From contig NZ_CP139145.1 of NCBI RefSeq assembly GCF_034048115.1, positions 3,596,001-3,660,000 of the forward strand: DNA of 64,000 nt, written 5' to 3'. The position numbers and the translations under genes were made by a program. The DNA is from Pseudarthrobacter sp. IC2-21 (GTDB taxonomy: Bacteria > Actinomycetota > Actinomycetes > Actinomycetales > Micrococcaceae). Of this stretch, positions 1-8,407 are shown one piece after another. Under the pieces are notes generated by a model. That model was not told the DNA's origin and ran no database searches. It was given only the letters and a program-made list of their open reading frames with translations. The first letter of the stretch is position 1; each line of letters opens with the position of its first letter.

Positions 1-699
1 GGTGGCCGCGATCCCGGGCATTGCCACGGGGGCCACCACTTTGCGGAGTGTCAGGAGCAGTCCGGCACCGTCGATCTGAGCGGCCTCGAGCATTTCCGCC
101 GGGACTTCGGCGAGGAAGGACCGCATCATCCAGACCGCGATGGGCAGGTTCATGGAGGTGTACATCAGGATCAGGAACCAGATATTGTCCAGCGCTCCCA
201 CCGTCCTGGCGAAGAGGTAGAGCGGCAGGATCGCAGCCACCACCGGCATCATTTTGGTGGAGAGGAAGAAGAACATCACATCCGTCCACTTCTTCACCGG
301 CCGGATGGACAGAGCGTAGGCCGCCGGGATGGCCAGGACCAGGACGAGGACCGTGGACAGGATCGAGGCGGTGGCGGAGTTGATCAGCGAGGGCCACGGG
401 CTGACGCCGGAGGTTTCCCCGAAGAACTCCCGGTACGCGTCGAGGGTGAGGTTCGCGGCGATGGACGGCGGGTTCGTGGCTGCGTCCGTTTCGGAGTGGA
501 AGGAGGTCAGGATCATCCAGACCACCGGAGAGGCGAACAGCAGGGCGAGCAGCCAGGCCGCGAGGCCGGCGGCGGTGTTGTTGCGGGTGGGGTCCATGCG
601 TGACTTGCTGCGCTTGCGGGTGCCGGGGTTCAGCGGGATGCCTGATGCGGACCGGGCTGAGCCTGTGTTGCGGGGTGCGGCAGGACTGAGCGTGCTCAT
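1..699 (-). CDS. Carbohydrate/polyol ABC transporter permease, MalG type (cut by window edge)
   Basis: This is an inner-membrane channel subunit of a sugar or polyol importer. The gene starts at an ATG at 699 and runs off the left edge, so 233 codons are visible. A basic cytoplasmic N terminus of about 40 residues precedes several hydrophobic helices. Near the visible end lies the EAA loop (EAAQIDGAG), the docking site for the ATPase. The ATG overlaps the TGA of the preceding permease (ATGA), so the two are translationally coupled. It is third in a leftward operon after the binding protein and the MalF-type permease. No ATPase is visible; it may lie beyond the edge or be shared. Confidence 0.88.
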   Translation of the reverse strand, partial: MSTLSPAAPRNTGSARSASGIPLNPGTRKRSKSRMDPTRNNTAAGLAAWLLALLFASPVVWMILTSFHSETDAATNPPSIAANLTLDAYREFFGETSGVSPWPSLINSATASILSTVLVLVLAIPAAYALSIRPVKKWTDVMFFFLSTKMMPVVAAILPLYLFARTVGALDNIWFLILMYTSMNLPIAVWMMRSFLAEVPAEMLEAAQIDGAGLLLTLRKVVAPVAMPGIAAT

Positions 700-1664
700 C
701 GTGCTGCCTCCTTCTTGAAGAGCGAGAATACGGTGCGGAGGGCGAAAGTCGCCACGATGATGGTGCCGATGACCACCACGACGCCGGCCGCGGAGGCCAG
801 GCCGTACTCGTTGGCAAAGTAGAACGTCTGGTAGATGGCGTAGGGCAGGTTGGCAGTGCCCAGTCCGCCGGCGGTGAGGGTGAAGACGGCGTCGAAGTTC
901 TGCACGATGTAGATGGCTCCGAGCAGGCCGCCCAGCTCGAGGTACTGGCGCAGGTGGGGCAGCGTCAGGTGCCGGAAGATCGCCCAGGGTGTGGCGCCGT
1001 CCATCTGCGCTGCTTCCACGGTGTCCATGGGACGTGACTGCAGGCCCGCGAGCAGGATGAGCATCATGAACGGGGTCCACTGCCACACCAGCGAGATGAT
1101 CACGGCCATCAGGGGTGCCTGCGAGAGCAGGTCCAGCTGGGGCGGTGTCACGCTGCCGAAGAGTGACCAGATCCAGGTCAGGATGCCGTTGATCAGGCCG
1201 TAGGTGGGGTTGAGCAGGGCGTGCTTCCAGATGAGGGCCGCCGCAACGGGGACCACCAGGAACGGTGCGATCAGCAGGGTCCGCGCCAGGCCCCTGCCAA
1301 GGAACTTTTTGTCCAGCAGCAGGGCAAGGCCCAGGCCGATGAGCAGGCTGGCCAGTACCACTGCCACGGTGAGGAGGATGGTGGTGAAGATCGCCTGGCG
1401 CATGTCCGGGTCGGTGAGGACCGTGGCGTAGTTCTCCAGTCCGGCAAAGGCGGTCTTGCCAGGGCTCAGGCTGTTCCAGTTCAGGAACGAGATGATCAGC
1501 GTCACCACGAACGGAAGCTGGGTGACAACGATGAGGAAGATCAGGGCCGGGAGCAGCGGTGCACGCCGGGCCCAGGCCAGGGCGCGTTCGCGCGATTTGG
1601 CAGTTCGTACGGGTTTGGCTGCGGTGTGTCCCGGGCGGGAGATGCGCGCCGTTGCGGTAGTCAT
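696..1664 (-). CDS. Carbohydrate/polyol ABC transporter permease, MalF type
   Basis: A 322-residue integral membrane subunit, the usual length for MalF-like permeases of CUT1 importers that lack the long MalF periplasmic loop. It has about six hydrophobic segments; the first follows a basic N terminus of about 30 residues. The EAA loop reads EAAQMDGATPWAIF about 100 residues from the C terminus. It is second in the operon, 26 bp downstream of the binding-protein gene, and overlaps the next permease by 4 bp. The family call is firm. The substrate is inferred from the binding protein, which resembles sorbitol/mannitol proteins. Confidence 0.9.
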   Translation of the reverse strand: MTTATARISRPGHTAAKPVRTAKSRERALAWARRAPLLPALIFLIVVTQLPFVVTLIISFLNWNSLSPGKTAFAGLENYATVLTDPDMRQAIFTTILLTVAVVLASLLIGLGLALLLDKKFLGRGLARTLLIAPFLVVPVAAALIWKHALLNPTYGLINGILTWIWSLFGSVTPPQLDLLSQAPLMAVIISLVWQWTPFMMLILLAGLQSRPMDTVEAAQMDGATPWAIFRHLTLPHLRQYLELGGLLGAIYIVQNFDAVFTLTAGGLGTANLPYAIYQTFYFANEYGLASAAGVVVVIGTIIVATFALRTVFSLFKKEAAR

Positions 1665-1690
1665 GAGGTTCTCCTGCGGTTCGGTTACTG

Positions 1691-3037
1691 CTACTTGTAC
1701 TTATTGCCGATTTTTTGGGCGGCTTCCTGGCCCTTGGCCAACGCATCGGCCACGGTGCCTTGGCCTGCGATGGCGGAGCTGACGCCCTGGGACACATTTG
1801 TGCCGAGGGCCGCGAACTCCGGGATGCCGAAGAATTGGATTCCGACGGCGGGACGCTGCTGGGTGCCGGGGTTTTTCGGGTCAGCATTTTCAATGGCGAA
1901 GCGTTCGGCCTTGAAGAACGGCGCCGCCTTCTGGAATTCGGCATTCTCGTAGGTGGAGATGCGCTTGCCGGAAGGAACTTTCGCCCAACCGAGCTTGGCG
2001 GCCACGAGTTCCTCGTACTTCTTTGAGCTCGCCCAGGTGATGAATTTGCCGGCAGCATCCTGTTTCCTGGAGGCGGCCTGGACGGCCCAGGACCAGGTCC
2101 ACAGCCAGCCGGAGGACTTGGTCTCCTTGACCGGCGCCTGGGCGTAGCCCATCTTCCCCTTCACAGGGGATGTATCGGCTTCCAGGGCGCCGGCGGCAGA
2201 GGTGGCGTCGTACCACATGGCCACTTTGCTCTGGCTCATGTTGTTGAGGCATTCGGTGAAGCCTGCCTGCGCGGCGCCCGCTTCACCATGCTCGCGGACC
2301 AGCTTGGTGTAGAACTCCACGGCGGCCGTAAATTCGGGGCTATTGACCTTTGCGTTCCAGTCCTTGTCGAACCACGTGCCTCCGAAGGTGTTCACCACGG
2401 TGGTCAACGGGGCGAAGACCTGGCCCCAGCCCGGCTGGCCGCGCAGGCAGATGCCCTTCATACCCGGGGCCGCGCCGTCCACCTTCGCGGCGATGTCCGC
2501 CACCTGATCCCACGTGGGTTTTTCCGGCATGGTGAGGCCTTTAGCTTCCAGAATGTCCTTCCGGTACATGAGGAAGGACGATTCGCCGTAGAAGGGTTCG
2601 CCGTACAGCTTGCCGTCCGTGCCGGTAAGGGATGCCGTGTAGGCCGGCAGGATGTCGCCCTGGTCAAACCCCGCGTCCGCGGCCACATGGTCCAGCGGTG
2701 CGAGCCAACCGTTGGCGGAGTAGAACGGGATCTCATAGTTGGATAGCGAGGCGACGTCGTACTGGCCGGCCTGGCTGGAAAACTCCTGGCTGATCTTCGC
2801 GCGGACATCGTTCTCCGGCAGGATGGTGTAGTTGACCCGGACGCCGGTTTCCTTGGTGAAGTTCTCAGCGGTGAGCCGCTGCAGGTCCTCCATCTGGGGG
2901 TTGTTCACCATCAGCACATTGATGCTGTTCGGGTCTCCGGCGGCGTTGCCTCCGCCGGCGCCGGCACAGGCCGTGGCGCTCAGGGCGATGCACAAAGCAC
3001 CGGCGGCGAGGGTCGCAGCGCGCATTTTTGGGCGCAT
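1691..3037 (-). CDS. Extracellular solute-binding lipoprotein, probably sorbitol/mannitol type
   Basis: A 448-residue CUT1 binding protein that captures the substrate outside the membrane and delivers it to the two downstream permeases. The N terminus has a basic start, a hydrophobic stretch and a lipobox-like LSATAC at about residue 24, so it should be a lipid-anchored protein. The opening of the mature part (VNNPQMEDLQRL, then LPENDVRAKIS and GQYDVASL) resembles SmoE/MtlE polyol-binding proteins, as far as I recall that family. AAAGGAG precedes the ATG at a good distance. The first gene of the operon, it is divergent from an AraC-type regulator, which fits polyol operons. Confidence 0.82.
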   Translation of the reverse strand: MRPKMRAATLAAGALCIALSATACAGAGGGNAAGDPNSINVLMVNNPQMEDLQRLTAENFTKETGVRVNYTILPENDVRAKISQEFSSQAGQYDVASLSNYEIPFYSANGWLAPLDHVAADAGFDQGDILPAYTASLTGTDGKLYGEPFYGESSFLMYRKDILEAKGLTMPEKPTWDQVADIAAKVDGAAPGMKGICLRGQPGWGQVFAPLTTVVNTFGGTWFDKDWNAKVNSPEFTAAVEFYTKLVREHGEAGAAQAGFTECLNNMSQSKVAMWYDATSAAGALEADTSPVKGKMGYAQAPVKETKSSGWLWTWSWAVQAASRKQDAAGKFITWASSKKYEELVAAKLGWAKVPSGKRISTYENAEFQKAAPFFKAERFAIENADPKNPGTQQRPAVGIQFFGIPEFAALGTNVSQGVSSAIAGQGTVADALAKGQEAAQKIGNKYK

Positions 3038-3060
3038 TGAGGACTCCTTTGTTCTTGAGG

Positions 3061-3089
3061 GTTGTACAGCCTTCCGGTTCGTCGACTGC
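3061..3089 (-). promoter_or_regulatory. Candidate promoter of the polyol transporter operon
   Basis: On the minus strand a TACAAC hexamer (3066-3061) lies about 24 bp upstream of the binding-protein ATG. The corresponding -35 position (3089-3084, GCAGTC) is poor. A weak -35 next to an activator-type repeat array is what a class II AraC-activated promoter would show. This is a sequence-only inference. Confidence 0.4.
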
Positions 3090-3138
3090 TTTATCGACGT
3101 ACCGGCTTTAGCGACATACGACGTTTATCGGCATATGG
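3088..3138. repeat. Three 17-bp direct repeats (iterons), probable AraC-type binding sites
   Basis: Three copies start at 3088, 3105 and 3122, exactly 17 bp apart: GCTTTATCGACGTACCG, GCTTTAGCGACATACGA and CGTTTATCGGCATATGG. The core TTTA(T/G)CG is kept in each. They lie between the divergent binding-protein and AraC genes; the proximal copy abuts the expected -35 of the transporter promoter. Confidence 0.6.
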
Positions 3139-3345
3139 GCTGCGGGGCCGGCTATCCGGAATTCCGATGGGCCGCTGCTGGTCTTCCTCAACTGTAGGGG
3201 TGTGGGATAGGGCACAACTAGCGCCGTGGATGCCCGTTTCTGATACAAATTTTCCCTACCGGACGGTGCGCCGCTGGCGCTACTGTGGGAAGGCACCCCG
3301 CGGTGCTGTCCATTTTTCATAACCTCGGATGCCTGGAGTACACGC

Positions 3346-4269
3346 ATGAGCACGGCAGTTCCCACCGACGGAGCCACAGCCAGGCTGGCCGAAAGGTTGC
3401 TGGGGATGCGTGCCAGCAGGGAGGTCATCCCGCCCGACCCCAACCATTCGGTCCGGTGGCATGAGCACGACTACCCCACCGCGGCGGCCCGCTGGAACTA
3501 CCACCCGGAATTTGAGATTCATTTGATCCGGAAGGGCACCGGCAAGTTCATCGTGGGGGACCACATCGGCACCTTCGAGGCCGGGCATGTTTCCCTGGTG
3601 GGATCGGGGTTGCCCCACGACTGGGTGAGCGATCTTGAACCCGGTGAGGTCATTGAGGGCAGGGACGCGCTGATCCAGTTCGATGGCAAGTGGGTGGAGC
3701 AGACCGCTGAGCTTGTTCCGGAACTGGCCGAGGTCAAGCCCCTGCTGGAGCAGTCGGCGCGCGGGATTGAGTTCCTGGGCCGCACCGCTGAGGCCGCGGC
3801 GGCTGCTATTGAAGCCATGGGGGTTTCCAGCGGGCTGGCCCGGCTGCACCATCTTATGGAACTGTTTGCGGTGCTTTCGCGCGCGCCGGAGGAAGAGCGC
3901 CGCTACCTGGCGGAAGACTGGTTCAGGCCACAGCTGGATGGCCAGGCTGCTGCCGTGGTGGATATCGTCCTCGAGTATGTCTTCAGTAACCATGCCGGCA
4001 ACGTGAAGATGGCCGAGGCGGCGGCATTGGTGGGCATGCCTGAACCGACATTTTCCAAATACTTCAAACGCGCCACGGGGCAGAACTTCAGCGACCTGGT
4101 CCGCAAGCTTCGGCTCGCCCACGCCCGCCGCCTGCTGGAGCACAGCGACAAGGCAGTCTCGGACGTTTGCTACGAAGTGGGGTTTTCCAACCTGTCCAAC
4201 TTCAATAGGCACTTCCTCAATGACGCCGGTGAAACGCCCCGCCAGTACCGGCAGCGGACGCGCGGCTGA
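3346..4269 (+). CDS. AraC-family transcriptional regulator
   Basis: A 307-residue regulator with an N-terminal cupin-like sensor region (about residues 20-120; WHEHDYPTAAARWNYHPEFEIH near the start) and a C-terminal double helix-turn-helix of about 90 residues ending in ETPRQYRQR. The C-terminal motifs (DVCYEVGFSNLSNFNRHF) are typical of the family. TGGAG precedes the ATG at about 7 bp. Divergently placed from the polyol importer, it is the obvious candidate to bind the 17-bp iterons between them and activate transport when the polyol is present. The ligand is not deducible from sequence alone. Confidence 0.88.
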   Translation: MSTAVPTDGATARLAERLLGMRASREVIPPDPNHSVRWHEHDYPTAAARWNYHPEFEIHLIRKGTGKFIVGDHIGTFEAGHVSLVGSGLPHDWVSDLEPGEVIEGRDALIQFDGKWVEQTAELVPELAEVKPLLEQSARGIEFLGRTAEAAAAAIEAMGVSSGLARLHHLMELFAVLSRAPEEERRYLAEDWFRPQLDGQAAAVVDIVLEYVFSNHAGNVKMAEAAALVGMPEPTFSKYFKRATGQNFSDLVRKLRLAHARRLLEHSDKAVSDVCYEVGFSNLSNFNRHFLNDAGETPRQYRQRTRG

Positions 4270-4297
4270 CAACGCAGGGTCGCGTCCAGGGCTAGTG

Positions 4298-5332
4298 CTA
4301 CGGGACCAGGAGGCCCAGTTCGCGGTTGACGGCAGGCATGATTTCGGTGGCGAGCAGTTCGATGGAGCGCGCGGTTTCGGCGAACGGCAGGCCGCCGAGC
4401 CCGATCTGCGCCATGTAGCGGGTGTTGCCGAGTGTCTGCTGGATGACCAGGAGTTTCTCGATGATCTGCTGCGGGCTTCCCACCAGCAGGCCGCCGCCGG
4501 GCTCGCTCCAGTCATCGAACGTGGAGCGGGGAAAATGGTCCACATTGCGCGGCATGTTCTGCTCGAAGTAAGCGCGGTAGTGGGGGTAGAAGGTATCGCG
4601 CGCCTGCTGGGACGTGGCCGCGGCGTAGAAGTGACCGCCCACGCCCACCGGCAGGGCTGCGGCATCATGACCGGCTTCCTCGGCACTTTGGCGGTACAGC
4701 TCAGCGAGGCGGCGGAAGCGCTCGGGGCCGGAGAGCAGGGCGATGGACAGCGGGAGCCCAAGCCGTCCCGCGCGGGCGAAGCTGGCAGGTGTGCCGCCGG
4801 CGCCCACCCAGACGGGAAGCTTGTCCTGCAGGGGCCGGGGCGCGATGTCCATGCCGGGAATGCTTTGGGTCAGGCTCCCCTTCCAGTCCAGGACCGCGTT
4901 ATTGCGGAGTTCGAGGAGCATGCGCAGTTTTTCGTCGAACAGGCCGTCGTAGTCGGCGGTGTCGTGGCCGAAAAGCGGATAGGACTCGATGAAGGCACCG
5001 CGTCCGGCAATGATCTCGGCACGTCCGTCGGAGATCAGGTCCAGGGTGGCAAACTGTTCAAAGAGCCGCACCGGGTCCTGCGTGGACAGCACGGTAACGG
5101 CGGTGCTGAGCCGGAGGTTGGTGGTTTCGCGGGCGATGGCTGCCAGCACGATTTCCGGAGCCGAGAGGGCGAAGTCGTGCCGGTGGTGCTCGCCCAGGCC
5201 CATAAAGCCGAGGCCTGCCTGATCCGCCAGTTTCGCGAGCTCGATGATTTCCTTGAGCCGCTGATGCGGTGAGAGGGCGCTGCCGGTATCGCTGCGGGTT
5301 AGTTCGCCGAAGGTAAAGATGCCAAAGTCCAT
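4298..5332 (-). CDS. LLM-class flavin-dependent oxidoreductase (luciferase-like monooxygenase)
   Basis: A 344-residue protein of the bacterial luciferase-like family, which uses reduced FMN or F420 to oxidise organic substrates. The N terminus MDFGIFTFGELTR and the motif GLGEHHRHDFALSAP, followed by AETTNLRL-type strands, are typical. I place the start at the ATG at 5332 because family members begin with this strand; the upstream in-frame extension to 5434 is low-quality sequence that would run through a hairpin. It converges with the AraC gene and is separated from its upstream neighbour by a terminator hairpin, so it is probably transcribed alone. The substrate is unknown. Confidence 0.85.
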   Translation of the reverse strand: MDFGIFTFGELTRSDTGSALSPHQRLKEIIELAKLADQAGLGFMGLGEHHRHDFALSAPEIVLAAIARETTNLRLSTAVTVLSTQDPVRLFEQFATLDLISDGRAEIIAGRGAFIESYPLFGHDTADYDGLFDEKLRMLLELRNNAVLDWKGSLTQSIPGMDIAPRPLQDKLPVWVGAGGTPASFARAGRLGLPLSIALLSGPERFRRLAELYRQSAEEAGHDAAALPVGVGGHFYAAATSQQARDTFYPHYRAYFEQNMPRNVDHFPRSTFDDWSEPGGGLLVGSPQQIIEKLLVIQQTLGNTRYMAQIGLGGLPFAETARSIELLATEIMPAVNRELGLLVP

Positions 5333-5396
5333 ATTTGCTTGAACATTCAAGTCAGGGGATTCATTCCCGGGGCAGTGCTTCGGAGGGGAAAACGGA

Positions 5397-5430
5397 AGCG
5401 GACGACGGCGGGGCGCCGCCGTCGTCCGCT
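5397..5430. terminator. Hairpin terminator, copy 1 of a dispersed family
   Basis: Two perfect 15-bp arms (5397-5411 and 5416-5430; AGCGGACGACGGCGG and its complement) with a 4-nt loop. It lies 14 bp past the stop codon of the minus-strand phosphoesterase gene and is positioned to end that transcript. The same stem recurs at 23730, 28422, 30892 and 50269. Confidence 0.75.
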
Positions 5431-5443
5431 CCACCGCAGCGGA

Positions 5444-6628
5444 TTACCCGCTGAAGGGGACCTTTTCCCAGGTCAGGATTTCGGCGCCCGGTGAGCTGTT
5501 CGCGGCGACGTGGAACTTGACGTAGTTGGTGGCGTTGGCCGATCCGTCCACGGTGATACGTTGCAGCTGGTCCGCGCCGGTGTCCTGGCCGTAGACGGCC
5601 AGCCATGGGGAGCCGGCGGCGAGCGGCTGGTTTTCTGCATAGACGTGGCTGTCACCATTGATGAGGTAGACGGGGCCATCGAAGTGGTTGGTCTCGGCGA
5701 TCATAGTCCGGACAATGTCGCGGAATCCGGAGACTGTTTCCGGGCTGGCAAGCGCTTCGTCGAGCAGGGCGGGGTCGAACATGTCGGCTTGGGTCATGAG
5801 GACCACAGCGCGGTCGTTTCGGCGTGTGGCGTCAGCGAAAGTGGCGCGGATCTGCTCCAGCACGGCCGCCGTACGATGTTCCACTTCCGCCAGCTGCTCA
5901 GGCGTCGCAGCGGTCTCGCCCAGGCCCGTCCACGGCTGAAGGGAGTTGTTGCTGCCCTGAACGTTCAGCACGGAGAAAGCCACACGGTTCCGGGTGAAGC
6001 GGACGTTCTCGGGCAGGCCGAGGGCTTCCTGGGACTTGACCGGCATGGACTGGCCGAGCGTTTTGCCGGGTGCGTTGAAGAATGTCTCGCGCAGCTTGTC
6101 CAGACGTTCCAGCGGATTGTAGGCCCCGTTGTTGGTGCGGTGGCAGTCCACCCATTCGTTATCGCCCGGGGTGTAGACCAACGGGTGCTCGAACGTATCG
6201 AACTCGGTGCGGATGTACTGGAAGTACTCGTCAGAACAGACTGTGGACCCGTTCTTGATGTCTCCCACGTGCGTGACGAACTTCAGGTCGGTATCGGCGT
6301 TGATGTCCTTGATGCGGGCGGGGAACTTGGCGATTTCGGCGGCGCCGTACGGAATGTCGCCGATGACACCAAAGCTGAACGCCTGGTTATCTGCGGGTGC
6401 CTGGGTCTTGGAGGCTGGTACGACATTCGAGGTGGCACTAATCGAGGTGGCACTGACAGCGGACATGTTGCCGGCGGAATTGCCGGCGGCGTTGGAATTT
6501 GCGGCGGCGGAATTGCCGGCGGCGAATGGTCCAGCGGGCGCGGCGGCGAGTCCGGTCACGGACATCAGGACCACCAAAGCGGTGATGGTGCTTCTTACGA
6601 ACACAGGGGTACTCCTCGTTCCGGTCAA
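5444..6628 (-). CDS. Secreted metallophosphoesterase-like protein
   Basis: A 394-residue exported protein. An N-terminal signal segment (residues 10-31, cut expected near AAAPAG) is followed by a low-complexity Ala/Asn/Ser/Gly linker to about residue 75. The folded part begins FSFGVIGDIPYG (84-95), then HVGDIKNG and TPGDNEWVDC, and near the C terminus NGDSHVYAENQP. These follow the order of calcineurin-like phosphoesterase metal motifs, but the first motif is GDIPYG rather than DxH, so it is a divergent member and could lack one metal ligand. It stands alone between a hairpin terminator and a divergent DUF427 gene. The substrate is unknown. Confidence 0.72.
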   Translation of the reverse strand: MTGTRSTPVFVRSTITALVVLMSVTGLAAAPAGPFAAGNSAAANSNAAGNSAGNMSAVSATSISATSNVVPASKTQAPADNQAFSFGVIGDIPYGAAEIAKFPARIKDINADTDLKFVTHVGDIKNGSTVCSDEYFQYIRTEFDTFEHPLVYTPGDNEWVDCHRTNNGAYNPLERLDKLRETFFNAPGKTLGQSMPVKSQEALGLPENVRFTRNRVAFSVLNVQGSNNSLQPWTGLGETAATPEQLAEVEHRTAAVLEQIRATFADATRRNDRAVVLMTQADMFDPALLDEALASPETVSGFRDIVRTMIAETNHFDGPVYLINGDSHVYAENQPLAAGSPWLAVYGQDTGADQLQRITVDGSANATNYVKFHVAANSSPGAEILTWEKVPFSG

Positions 6629-6912
6629 TGGCTGCTCAGGTGACCGGGGAACCCCTGGCGTTGCGCTGAGCGTGGGCCTTAACAGACTTCACCCTGCGGG
6701 CAAACGTCCCGGGACCGCCCGGTTTCGGGGCCATGAACAGAAGCTGTCCCGGGTGGGCTGCGTCTTGCGGAAGCCACGTGGCAGCGGGAACAAGCGCACG
6801 GAACATGCGGTTGGAATACCTAACGAACAGTCCACATCCCGGATAAACACAGGGACCGGGCCAGCATCCGCTGGGCTCGTACCTACCGGGACGCACAGCA
6901 GGGAGGAACCAC

Positions 6913-7197
6913 ATGGTCAAGGCTGTCTGGAACGGAAGAGTCATTGCGGACTCTGATGACACGGTGGTGGTTGAAGGCAATCACTACTTTCCCCGCGACG
7001 CCGTGAAGGACCGGTACCTTCGTGACAGCAGACTGCATTCCGTCTGCCCGTGGAAGGGCGAAGCCAGTTACCACACACTGGAAGTCGACGGGAAGCTGAA
7101 CGTTGATGCCGCCTGGTACTACCCGCAGACAACAAAACGGGCAAAGCCCATCGAGGGCCGCGTCGCCTTCTGGCGGGGCGTCACTATCGAGGAATAG
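6913..7197 (+). CDS. DUF427 domain protein
   Basis: A 94-residue single-domain protein of DUF427, a beta-rich family of unknown function common in actinobacteria. Family features visible are KAVWNGRVIADSDDTVVVEGNHYFP at the N terminus, the central CPWKGEASY motif (about residues 45-53) and the C-terminal AWYYPQT and RVAFWRGV. AGGGAGGA precedes the ATG. Short and soluble, it has no signal peptide. It stands alone, divergent from the phosphoesterase gene, and its cellular role is not known. Confidence 0.88.
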   Translation: MVKAVWNGRVIADSDDTVVVEGNHYFPRDAVKDRYLRDSRLHSVCPWKGEASYHTLEVDGKLNVDAAWYYPQTTKRAKPIEGRVAFWRGVTIEE

Positions 7198-7327
7198 CGC
7201 TCCGGCATAGCGCTGCACTTCGGGCAGGCGGAGGTCGTCGGGAGGGCCGGCGTCGTCCGCTTCAATGGCTGCATTATGCTGATCTGACCATCAACGGAGA
7301 TGGGCGTGGCGGCACAAGGGGGACATA

Positions 7328-8299
7328 TTGGGAGCGGATTCCGGCGACGACGGTCTTCCGAGGATCCGACGTTCGCCCAGCGGCCGTGTTCCGCAGTGGG
7401 CGATTGATGAAGCACTGGGAAAATCCGAGGGCGCCGATCCATGGCGGGCTCCCCCCGTATCGCAGATTTCAGCAAGGCGGACCGCCAACCGGAAGAAGAT
7501 CCGCGGGCGAAGGTGGAGGAAGCGAACCGCAACCGTCCTGGGCATCGCCCTGGTTGTGGGCCTCTACTTCACACCGGCACTTTTTGAACGATATGTACTG
7601 CCCGCAGCCCTGCCGTACCTGCCGGGAGCCAAGGTTCCGCCGCCCGGCTTCGAGGCGGCGTCCGCTCCGCTGGGCATCCCGCCGGCGTCCAACGGATCGA
7701 GCGCCTACGTTCTGCAGAAGTCGCCGGACCCCGGCCAGCCGTTTGCTGCCTACGACCCCTGCCGCCCCGTGCACTACGTGGTCCGCCCTGACAACGCCCC
7801 GCCGGGGACCGAGCGGTTGATCGAACAGGCCGTGTCCGTGGTCTCCGCGGCCTCCGGGCTGCAGTTCGTGTACGACGGCGCCACGGCTGAGGCGCCGTCG
7901 AAAACGCGCGAAACTTTCCAGCCGGACCGGTACGGCAAGCAATGGGCTCCGGTACTCATCGCCTGGTCCACGCCCGAAGAATCACCGGACCTGATCGGCA
8001 AGGTGGCAGGAACCGGGGGTAGCTCCTATGCCCACATCCCGGGAGAACCCTACGTCCTGGTGGCTGGCCAAGTGACACTTGACGCCCCGGGATTGCAGGA
8101 GATCCTCAGCCGTTCCGACGGTTCCCTGCTGGTCCGCGCCATCATCATGCACGAACTCGCGCACGTCCTGGGGCTGGACCACGTGGACGATCCCACGCAG
8201 CTGATGTACGAGGAGAACACCGGGCAGTTCGACTTCGCCGCGGGAGACCGGGCCGGACTCGCCCTCCTGGGAACCGGGTCCTGCGTTCCGCGGCTGTGA
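7328..8299 (+). CDS. Membrane-anchored matrixin-like (M10-type) metalloprotease
   Basis: A 323-residue predicted zinc protease. I use the TTG at 7328 because AAGGGGG sits 5 bp upstream and no ATG fits. Residues 1-67 are cytoplasmic and end in a basic cluster (RKKIRGRRWRKR), followed by a single membrane segment (about 68-88), so the catalytic part is outside the cell. HELAHVLGLDH (275-285) is the zinc site of metzincins with the third His of the HExxHxxGxxH motif, and LMYE (about 292) is the Met-turn. An upstream DPCRPVHYVV stretch matches the usual start of this domain in actinobacterial proteins. The substrate is unknown; an envelope protein is likely. Confidence 0.85.
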   Translation: MGADSGDDGLPRIRRSPSGRVPQWAIDEALGKSEGADPWRAPPVSQISARRTANRKKIRGRRWRKRTATVLGIALVVGLYFTPALFERYVLPAALPYLPGAKVPPPGFEAASAPLGIPPASNGSSAYVLQKSPDPGQPFAAYDPCRPVHYVVRPDNAPPGTERLIEQAVSVVSAASGLQFVYDGATAEAPSKTRETFQPDRYGKQWAPVLIAWSTPEESPDLIGKVAGTGGSSYAHIPGEPYVLVAGQVTLDAPGLQEILSRSDGSLLVRAIIMHELAHVLGLDHVDDPTQLMYEENTGQFDFAAGDRAGLALLGTGSCVPRL

Positions 8300-8407
8300 G
8301 ACGCCGGGCTGCCATGAGGCGCGCGGTGGATTGCTCGCTCCTTCCCGCAGGAAGCGCTGGCCAAACACGGCGGAGCTGGGCAAGGAGATGTCCCCGTTGA
8401 ATGGGTG

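Noticed and set aside
7228..7260. Possible further copy of the CGGACGACGG hairpin
   Set aside because: Only the outer five base pairs match; the inner arms (GGTCGTCGG and CCGGCGTC) do not pair well.
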